64,000 nt of DNA from Gigaspora margarita (taxonomy: Eukaryota > Glomeromycota > Glomeromycetes > Diversisporales > Gigasporaceae): assembly GCA_009809945.1 (NCBI GenBank), contig WTPW01000697.1, positions 106,924 through 170,923 on the forward strand, written 5' to 3'. The translations under genes and the position numbers were made by a program. Under the pieces are notes generated by a model. That model was given only the letters and a program-made list of their open reading frames with translations, was not told the origin of the DNA and did not search any database. Shown in pieces: positions 55,640 through 64,000 of this stretch. Position 1 is the stretch's first letter; each line of letters opens with the position of its first letter.

Positions 55640-56500
55640 ACTTTGAATTTTACCGTACGGTCACAAAGTTTACAATTATATTTCTGCTAGTTGGATATCT
55701 CAAATTAACGCCTCAAAGTTTGTTTAAAATAGGGCACCTAAAATAAAGTATGATAGCAACTATTTTTTTTAACCTCAACAAACGAAAGGTATTTGCACTT
55801 TAATGCCGAGACGAGATTCTCTGCCTTTACTTAGTATGCACACTGTACATATCAGTATACACGAAATGACGCTTGTGAACGTTATTTCGCAATATCGCCT
55901 ACGCATGTCTTGAATAACGAGCACATTGTATAACATATATTCTTGGCAGATTCGATATACATAATTCGGAGCAAAAATTCACTTTTTATTTCGAAATAAT
56001 GCGCAGATATAAAATAAAGCGCGTCAATACGGTATATGGCGTCTACTGATGAATTATGGGCGTCATCAATAAAAACGTGTTATTGTGAGGCTCAATACAT
56101 TTAGAATTTTTCACAAGATTATAAATTTAGGTCTGATCATTATGTATACAATAATTTACATTTAATAAGTGTTAGAAACGTTGGCTAAGTTAATTGCTAA
56201 ATCGAACTTTTGAATAAAAAATGACAAGTAAAGTTCTAGAAACGGTACAGTTTGTCCCATATGCATGCACTTCAGGTGATCAGAGTGCCCAGTTATTTCT
56301 AACTTTTCGATGGTTTTTTTCATATATTTTCATGTTATTTATTTTGATTTGGTTGGTCGATAAACAACCCAAATGGGTCTAATGGTAATTGGCGTTAAGA
56401 ACCTTGCGTACATGCAAATTTCATAGATCGTATTACATAGCATCTAAAGTAGCACTAGTGATGTTACGAAAGCAACCAAACTAAATTCGATAAATTTTTC
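55640..56500 (+). repeat. Second segmental duplication, unit 1 (upstream part)
   Basis: Colinear with 61536-62345: phrases such as CAAACGAAAGGTATTTGCAC, CGAAATGACGCTTGTGAA and CATAGCATCTAAAGTAGCAC occur in both in the same order. It precedes the zinc-cluster gene at 59022, as unit 2 precedes that at 62853. Confidence 0.75.
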
Positions 56501-56532
56501 TTATTTTTTAAAATCATGGATATTATCAAAGC

Positions 56533-56990
56533 AGGGACCCGTAAAAATTTTTGTGTTATACGAAATCTTTATTTGCATTATTGCAACAATTTGTATTAAA
56601 TAAATTAACTTCGTATTAATTTGCGATTTTTCAGAAAACATTGAAAATTTACTCAACTTTTGTTCTGACCTTTCTCGTTTTTTATGTTCGCTTTCGGGAA
56701 TCTTAATTCTGCATACTATCTGACACCATTAGCCAATCAAATTTATAGATATTACGTGAATTGGTTTTTAAAAATTTGGTTTAATCAATCTAAATTTGCG
56801 TTAATTTGTATTAATTATAGGATTAGGTGTAACGTGAAATCGAAAAAAAAATAGCGATATTTTTAAAAAATTGCTTGTGGCTCATAATTTTGCTTATGAA
56901 ACTACTCTTCGCACTCTAACAAAAAAATCCCTTACAAAATTTTACTATAAAACATCTCTTCTCTCCCATACATCACTCTTTTACGGGTTC
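56533..56990. mobile_element. TIR element present only in unit 1
   Basis: GGACCCGTAAAAATTTTTGT on the left and TTTTACGGGTTCC on the right. Unit 2 lacks it (AATCATAGCTATATAAG at 62355). Related to the outer element at 52070 by the GACCCGTAAAA end and to the MITE at 15126 internally. Confidence 0.55.
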
Positions 56991-57089
56991 CAGCTATATA
57001 AGTAATTTTCAGAGTAAAAGGATTAAGAACAAAGTAATAACCACGCATCACCTAATCATACGCGAAGAATGCGAATCAATAATTTTAAG

Positions 57090-58345
57090 GTATTGCCCTT
57101 TTTGGTACGGTACGGTACCTAATTATTTTGTGTAATATATATTATTAATAATTTAAAAATTGTACCTAATAAAAATTTATAATATCTAGGTACGGTACAG
57201 TTATATTTTAAATATACTATATTTATAATTTGTGTACCTTATAAAATATTATTTTTTTGGGTACGGTACGGTACAATTAATAGTAAAATATGTATTATGT
57301 GTCATTCGTATGTTTATAAATATTGTTTTTTTTTTAAAGTATTTTTAGAATATATAGAGTATAAGTATTAAGATTGTTATTTATATAATGTATGAATGGT
57401 ACTATTTTCTGAATGTATTTAATATTTTAATTTAAAATAATATTTAATAAAATTTTTATATTTTAAATTTAATTAAATTTGTTAATATAAATTTATAGTT
57501 ATATTATTAATGTTCATTATTAATATTAATTATTTTAAATTTATAATTTTTAAATGTTATATATCTATAATATTATGTAATAATATATATATAATATTAC
57601 AGTATATATAATAATGTATATATATAATATAAATTTTATTAACCTCCAGCTGTAGTTTTCTCAACAACTGCTAATCCAAATTGGATTAACTTTGCTTTAG
57701 ACAGAAGTGATATTGGGCTATTACATATTAAAATTTCATACAATCTAGATTAGTAGTTTTTGAGAAATTGCTTAAAAACTATAAGCAATTTTTTTGAAAT
57801 AATTGCTTATAATTTTAAGCAATTTTTTAAGAACTACTGTATATATATTATGCTATACACATAAAAATAATTATATAATAAAATAATTAATTACAGCATG
57901 TATATTAAAATAATTATATAAATTTAAAGCNTATTAATTTATATAAATATTTAATTATTAAAAAAAAAATAATTATATAACTATATTTAAAATATATAAA
58001 TTTATATACATATCTAATTATATTATATTAAATAAAATAATTATATAATTATATTTAAAATATATAAATTTATATAAATATCTAATTACATTATATTAAT
58101 AATTATATAATTATATTTAAAACATAATAATTTATATAAATATTTAATTATATTATATTAAACAAAATAATTATATACCGGTAATTACATATTCATAATA
58201 TTGTATTACACACAATTATATAATCTTACAAAGTTTTTTTTATACCGAACCTATACATATGTACATAACCTTTCTATCACTGTATCTAGGTACAGTAAAA
58301 TTTTTTTAAATTTTTTTTTGGTAACGTACCCAAATTGTTAATACT
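57090..58345. repeat. AT-rich element with GGTACGGTACC words
   Basis: GTATTGCCCTTTTTGGTACG at the left resembles the complement of GGTAACGTACCCAAATTGTT..AATAC at the right. GGTACGGTACC-type words are repeated at both sides and the interior is extremely AT-rich with many inverted repeats. Target duplication not found. Absent from unit 2. Confidence 0.45.
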
Positions 58346-59021
58346 ACGGAATTTTTTTTATTTTGTATATATATATTTTTTTTTGTGTACCTATCCCCAA
58401 AGAGAGGTCTTTCCTCTATATCCTTTATTAATAGTAATACTAAATTTGAATTACAAATTGTTGAAGACTATTATAATGAGATAGGGGTAAGAGCTAAGGT
58501 TTACTCTCGACCAATTCTTTGCTAGAATGGTCGAAGACCTCTAGTCTGTGATTAAGTTTTGTAGGGATGTATGTCCGAAGGAACGCGCGGATTTTCATGA
58601 TCATCAAGACCATCGTGAAATTAATATCTGATACGCGCAATTGGTTAGGGTTAGGACTCTCATTAACTCCATTAAGAGATTACAGATATGCAGGAGCTAA
58701 ATTGTTGCGCCAAAAAAAAAAAGAAAACCAAACCATCCCATATTTTTCCAAAAGGGCATCACATAGGGTTAGGTTTAGCATTTTGATTAGATGCAGGTAT
58801 ATGTTATTGATAAATTATCACCTTGTGTGATGAGGCATCAGAATTAAAAGTAACCGTAATAAATAAATGAGATCAATACAAGAAAAAATTTTGATATAAA
58901 TCTTTGCCTTCAGACCTCAATCTATTCAAAACTTTAACCTTTTTTTCAACCTCTCATATTCTTTACCACTGTCATCATAGCACTTAACCTTTGTTTTCGC
59001 GCGCATAAAGATATTTAAATC
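58346..59021. other. Upstream region of zinc-cluster gene 1
   Basis: The final ~130 bp (CAGACCTCAATCTATTCAAA .. ATAGCACTTAAC .. TTTTCGCGCGCATAA) are almost identical upstream of gene 2 and probably hold the promoter. The 87-codon ORF at 58567 overlaps a moderately GC-rich patch ending in an A run and is not supported as a gene. Confidence 0.5.
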
Positions 59022-60074
59022 ATGCCACGCACTCATGCAACCTTAGCATGTATATATTGTCAAAAGAGACATGAAAGATGTGAAAGACTTTCTGAGGAAC
59101 ACACTTGTATGAACTGTAGAAAACGCAACCGTCCCTGTATTTCTGTCCCAGGTTACAAACGCGGACCCAAGACACGCAAACTGATAATTGAGCCTTTTCA
59201 TAATATTAACCCTTATGAGACTACTGAAATATTCCAAACATTATCATATTCCCTTTTCGTTCCCGGTGTATTTATGCCAAATATTATATTATTCCCTGCA
59301 AATGATCTTCATTCTTATAATAATACGATCATTATTCCACTCATTAATCCTTATGAAACTACCAAAACATTACAAAATACGTTCAATAATCAATCCTCAT
59401 CTTACAATAATGATGAACCAGAGCTAAATAATGACCAAAATATTACACCTTCCTCTGATTCATTTTCTACTAGCCGTTCGAATGATTCCTTCTTTTTCGA
59501 AACTCAACATTCTTATGATAATGCCATTACTATTCCCAATATTGACCCTTGTGGGACTATTGAAACATTCCAAAATATTAATCAATCCCCATCATCATCA
59601 TCATCATCATCCTCTTTCATTCACGATGAACCAGAGCCAAATCATGAACAAAATATCACATCATTCACCAATTCTTTTCCTACTAGTTGTTCAAATGATT
59701 TTTCTTCTTTCGAAACCCAACATTCTTATAATAATGTCATTACTACTACTCCAAATATTGGCCTTTATGAAACTATCGAAACATTCCAAGATATGCCCAT
59801 CAATCAATCCCCTTCAACGTCATCACCCTCTTTTATTCACGACGAACTAGAGCTAAATAACGAACGAAATATTATATCTTCCTCTAGTTCTTTTTCTACC
59901 AGCTGTTCAAACGATTCCTTCTTTTTTGAAACTCAACATTCTTATAATAATATCATTACTACTACTCCAAATATCGACTCTTATGGGTCTGTCGAAACAT
60001 TCCGAAATACGTTCAATCCTCATCACCATCCTAAACCTTCTGTTCACGATGAACCAATGCTAAATGATGAATAA
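59022..60074 (+). CDS. Zn2Cys6 zinc-cluster protein with ~70-residue Ser/Asn repeats
   Basis: Single-exon gene of 350 residues, probably a fungal transcription factor acting in the nucleus. Residues 10-39 form a complete binuclear zinc cluster with spacing C-x2-C-x6-C-x8-C-x2-C-x6-C (C10, C13, C20, C29, C32, C39), followed by a basic GYKRGPKTRK tail. The rest is low-complexity, Ser/Asn/Thr-rich and acidic. It consists of about three and a half repeats of roughly 70 residues, each with ETxETFQN, HDEPELNNEQNI, FSTSCSNDSFFFETQHSYNN and ITTTPNI. No fungal-specific transcription factor domain is seen, and the protein is shorter than typical members. The ATG is in the context AAATCATGCC. The repeats might serve as activation or interaction regions (inference). 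A second, broken copy lies at 62853. Confidence 0.8.
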   Translation: MPRTHATLACIYCQKRHERCERLSEEHTCMNCRKRNRPCISVPGYKRGPKTRKLIIEPFHNINPYETTEIFQTLSYSLFVPGVFMPNIILFPANDLHSYNNTIIIPLINPYETTKTLQNTFNNQSSSYNNDEPELNNDQNITPSSDSFSTSRSNDSFFFETQHSYDNAITIPNIDPCGTIETFQNINQSPSSSSSSSSFIHDEPEPNHEQNITSFTNSFPTSCSNDFSSFETQHSYNNVITTTPNIGLYETIETFQDMPINQSPSTSSPSFIHDELELNNERNIISSSSSFSTSCSNDSFFFETQHSYNNIITTTPNIDSYGSVETFRNTFNPHHHPKPSVHDEPMLNDE

Positions 60075-61535
60075 AATATCATATTCTTTAATTTTTTTTT
60101 TCTGCTAGTTATTCAACCAATTTCTTTTCTTTTTCGTAACTACATATTGTTTTACATTACTATTTTTTTCAATATTGAATTATAAAGTAATCAAAGTACT
60201 TCTCATTATCCACAAAGAGCTAATGCTGAACATATTCAAATGGCTCCCCTTTCGAAACCTCGCATCTTCCAAAGCTAACTTCTGTGAAACTACTAAAATA
60301 TTTCAAAATACGTTTGTTAATCCTTTCTTAATTCACAAAGAACCAAAATCGCGTCATTCTTCAAAAAATATGCGAACCAGTGATTATTTGTGTTATCTTC
60401 ATTGGTACACTTTTGTGCCGTCAGATTTTTTTTTCATTGATGCACTTTTGTGCTGTCAGAGTTTTTTTCCTTGACATTAGCTACAAATATTCGTTACAAA
60501 AACTCGTTAAAAATACTCGTATACAAATGTAGATTATAAATATATTCTTCATATATAAACATTTTTATTTATCGTTAACACAAACATTTCATTTCTTTTT
60601 TGATTACATTTGTTTGTTTTATTACAAATATTTTTTATTATATTCCTTCATTATTAGTTATAAGCATCTCTTTTTTATTATATAAAAACTGGTGACTATA
60701 ATGAGATAATTATTTGTTATAAATTACTTTTTAATTATGACAATTTTATGCTATTAGAATGGTGGATTGGCTAATCTATATGAAACTTACGCTTAAACAG
60801 AATTTAGTTTTTATTTTAAAAGAAAAAAAATTTTTTTTTATCAAAAACAACATTGTTTATATATCAAAGATTTTAAATATGTAATATTATAAGCAAAAAA
60901 TTTAAGATTATAACATAGTAAACTACTTAAAATTTGGTATACCTTTTAAAAATAATTAAGTATATGCTATTTATACTCTAAAACAAGAAATTATATATTA
61001 TTAATTTATGACAATTACTATTTGCACACTAGTGTATAAGCACGGGTACATATGATAACTCAAAATTTTGCTTTATGAAACCACCCTTCGGGTTTTAACA
61101 AAAATATTCACTGCAAAATTTTATTATAAACTATAACTCCTTCCAATCCCAAAGCTAACATTAAATCGGTTTAATTTTGTAAATATATATTACGCGCGGA
61201 TTTGCATGTTACATACACGTAATGTATAAATAGTTTTAATCTATTTATATTTATATAAATTTAGTTTAAGGAATAGTTCGCAGTTCACAGTGAAGATAAA
61301 ACTTTTATAGTCAAATGCGACACAATATCATTATTAGTTTCATAGAGGTAAAATGGTTTACTTTCATTTATCCCAGTTTCCGGTTTCGTCCCAAAGTCTG
61401 ATACTCGGGTCAAGTTTTTCACGCCTCTTTCAAGCCTTCCACTTCAAGGCTCAGGAGTCTTGGACGATTATTAAGTAGTTTTAGGTGTTTTAGATTAGTT
61501 GATGGTGAAGTTATAGTCATTTCCCTATTCTCAAT
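60075..61535. other. Downstream region with repeat relic
   Basis: A 99-codon ORF (60175-60474) contains CETTKIFQNTFVNPFLIHKE, a diverged piece of the protein repeat of the gene before it, so the coding repeats once extended further. Beyond it lie AT-rich sequence and the MITE copy at 61008-61237. No other gene. Confidence 0.5.
61008..61237. mobile_element. Second copy of the leader MITE
   Basis: Matches 15126-15383 from TGACAATTACTATTTGCACA to ATGTATAAATAGTTTT, including AAACCACCCTTCGGG and TATAACTCCTTCCAATCC. The ends are more diverged and no target duplication is evident. Confidence 0.7.
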
Positions 61536-62345
61536 GGTCACAGAGTTTACAATTGTATTTCTGTTAGTTTAATATCCCAAATTAACGACCCAAAGTCTAA
61601 TAGTTTGTTTAAAATAGGGCGCCTAAAATAATGTATAGTAGTAGTTAGATTCAATGTTCAACAAACGAAAGGTATTCGTACTTTAATGTCGAGGCGAGAT
61701 TCTCTACCTTTACATACTGTACTGTACATATCGATATACGCGAAATGACGCTTGTGAAACGTTATTTCGCTCCCTTTAAAAATATCGCCTACGCACATCT
61801 CGAATAACGAGCACCTCGTATAACATCGGATCAAAAAATTGACCCTTTTATTTCGAAATAATGCGCGGCAATACGGTATATGGCGTTTAACGATGAATTA
61901 TTTTGTATATATGGACGTCATCAATAAAAGCGTGTTATTGTGGGCTCATTACATTTAAAATTTTTTTTCACGAGATTATAAATTCAGATCTGGTCATTTA
62001 CTTAAATTACGTATATAATAATTTACACATAGTGCCCAGGGTACAACTGTATACCCTGCGATCTTGATATAGTGACCAACCAGGGATAAATGAACGGTAC
62101 AGTTTGACTGACGACGTCCATATGCATGCACTGCATGTGACCAGATTGTCTAATTTTCCGACTGTTCGTAAACAGAAATTTATGATTTGGTTGGTCGATA
62201 TAACAAACCAAATGGGTACAAGGCTCCAGAGAACCCTCTAAATGGTAATTGGCGTAAAAACCTTGCCTACATCAAATTTCATAGATCGTGTTACATAGCA
62301 TCTAAAGTAGCACTAGCGATGTCATGAAAGCAACCTTATTTTTTA
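61536..62345 (+). repeat. Second segmental duplication, unit 2 (upstream part)
   Basis: Colinear with 55640-56500. Unit 2 continues through 62853-63928 to the end of the window; it lacks the two elements (56533, 57090) that lie in unit 1. Confidence 0.75.
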
Positions 62346-62495
62346 AAATCAGGTGAATCATAGCTATATAAGTAATTTTTTGCGTAATAACTTTTTTTAC
62401 TCTTTTAAAAAATGGATGTACTGTATATTACAAATTATCCAAGGTTGGACAGCTTCTACTTTATTCTATAAACATATAAAATTAATTCCGATGTT

Positions 62496-62610
62496 TGGTA
62501 AACAATAAATTTTTTTTTGCACTAAACAATAAAGTTTTATTTGCACTAAACAATAAATTTTTGTTTGCACTAACGCTAAACAATGAATTTTTGTTTGCAA
62601 TAAATTTTTG
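62496..62610. repeat. Minisatellite, ~24-bp unit
   Basis: About five imperfect copies of ACTAAACAATAAATTTTTGT followed by TTGC. The minus ORF over it is a shadow of the repeat. Confidence 0.75.
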
Positions 62611-62852
62611 GCGGTATTACTATACGAACAAAAAATTTTGCTATATTTATACATGATTGTCCTAGTTGACGCCTTTATCTTTACAATAACGTTAATACAG
62701 TAATAATAGATCAAGAAAACTTTTGATATAAATCTTTGCATTCAGACCTCAATCTATTCAAAAATTTGAACTTTTTTTCAACCTCTTTTATCCTTTACCA
62801 CTGTTATCATAGCACTTAACTTTGTTTTTGCGCGCATAAGGACATTTAAATT

Positions 62853-63928
62853 ATGCTACGTATTAATGCGACATTAGCATGTAAATATTGTCAAAAGAGA
62901 CATGAAAGATGTGAAAGACTTTCTGAGGAACACACTTGCATGAACTATAGAAAAAAACGCAGCCGTCCCTGCATTTCTTTCCCGGGTTACAAACGCGGAC
63001 CCAAAACACGCAATATTAACCCTTATGGGACTACTGAAACATTCCAAAATACGTTCATTAATAAACCTTCCTTATCTTATTTCCCTTTCGTTCACGGTGT
63101 ATTTATGCCAAATATCACATTATTCCCTACAAACGATCTCTTTTTCAGAATTCTTCATTCTTATAAGAATACGATTATTACTCCACCCATTAATCCTTAT
63201 CAGTTATAGGACTACTAAAACCTTACAAAATACGGTCATTAATCAATCCTCATCTTACAATAACGATGAACCAGAGCTAAATAATGACCAAAATATCACA
63301 TCTTCCTCTGATTCATTTTCTACTAGTTGTTCAAATGATTCCTTCTTTTTCGAAACTCAACATTCGTATGATAATATCATTCCTATTCCCAATATTGACC
63401 CTTATGGGATTATTGAAGCATTCCAAAATATGTTCATTAATCAGTCCCCATCATCATTATCATCATTATCATCACCCTCCTTCTCTTTCATTCACGATGA
63501 ATTAGAGTCAAATAATGAACAAAATATCACACCATTCTCCAATTCTTTTCCTACTAGTTGTTCAAATGATTTTTCCTCTTTCAAAACTCAAAATTCTTAT
63601 AATAATGTCATTACTACTACAAATATTGACCTTTATGAAATTATCGAAACATTCCAAGACATGCATGCTCATTAATCAATCCCCTTCAACATCATCACCC
63701 TCTTTCATTCACGATGAACTAGAGCTAAATAGCGAACAAAATATTATATCTTCCTCTAGTTCGTTTTCTACCAGTTGTTCAAACGATTCCTTCTTTTTTG
63801 AAACTCAACATTCTATTACTCCAAATATTAACCCTTATGGGTCTGTCGAAACATTCCGAAATACGTTCAATCCTCTTCATCACCCTAAATCTTCTGTTCA
63901 CGATGAACCAATGCTAAATGATGAATAA
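62853..63928 (+). pseudogene. Zn2Cys6 zinc-cluster gene, broken second copy
   Basis: Paralog of 59022-60074 with the same upstream region and repeats. Starts MLRINATLACKYCQKRHERC. The fifth zinc-binding cysteine is replaced by tyrosine (MNYRKKRSRPC) and an extra residue disturbs the spacing, so the binuclear cluster is probably not formed. The frame ends at a TAG at about 63207-63209, created by an insertion after INPYQL. The repeats continue in a second frame (NDEPELNNDQNITSSSDSFS ..) to 63675, where another insertion breaks it, and in a third frame to TAA at 63926-63928 (SVHDEPMLNDE, as in copy 1). It may be expressed only as a short truncated protein. Confidence 0.8.
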
Positions 63929-64000
63929 AATATCACATTCTTTAATTTTTTTTTCTGCTAGTTATTCAACCGATTTCTTTTCTTTTTCGTAACTCCATAT

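Noticed and set aside
59043..59850. Alternative-frame ORFs over the zinc-cluster gene
   Set aside because: The main frame carries a perfect six-cysteine cluster and regular protein repeats; the others are shadows of the repeat DNA.

Overview
The window is a very AT-rich, TE-packed stretch of a eukaryotic nuclear genome, most likely an arbuscular mycorrhizal fungus (Glomeromycotina, Rhizophagus-like). This is inferred from short GT..AG introns of about 60-100 bp, from a cluster of genes joining Sel1-like repeats to a tyrosine-kinase-like (TKL) kinase domain (a family strongly expanded in these fungi), from Zn2Cys6 fungal regulators, and from a DIRS-type retroelement. Scaffold gaps (N runs) lie at 10118-10991, 25647-26327 and 45257-45771.

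Layout. 1-7300 holds only repeats: the end of a CATCAG-ended element, a tRNA-headed SINE, long palindromes, an array of palindromic modules, and an hAT-like MITE. 7365-24860 holds Sel1-kinase copies A (pseudogene), B (best preserved) and C (one frameshift). B and C sit in a tandem duplication of about 5.2 kb that also carries an unrecognised pseudogene. 25282-36500 is transposon territory, including a decayed DIRS/Ngaro-like element with split direct repeats inside an hAT-like element. 37000-38790 is a decayed gene of unknown family. 40637-47750 holds kinase copies D (minus strand, pseudogene) and E (plus strand, large Sel1 array), head to head, with Sel1 relics between them. 47751-55600 is gene-poor and contains a nest of transposons. 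55640-64000 holds a second duplication carrying two Zn2Cys6 genes, one open and one broken.

How the genes work together. The kinase copies share one architecture: an N-terminal leader, 36-residue Sel1 repeats, then a kinase domain split by one phase-0 intron between the ATP-binding lysine and helix C. B, C, D and E also keep an upstream block with TATAAAA about 110-360 bp before the ATG. They look like a birth-and-death family in which repeat number, frameshifts and transposon insertions vary between copies. The Sel1 part probably recruits partners to the kinase; that is inference.

Most remarkable: many non-autonomous elements have crisp target-site duplications (8 bp fitting nTnnnnAn, or TA). 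Some share their terminal inverted repeat but carry quite different short words in the subterminal region. The DIRS-like element shows in-frame TGA/TAG codons where tryptophan is expected.
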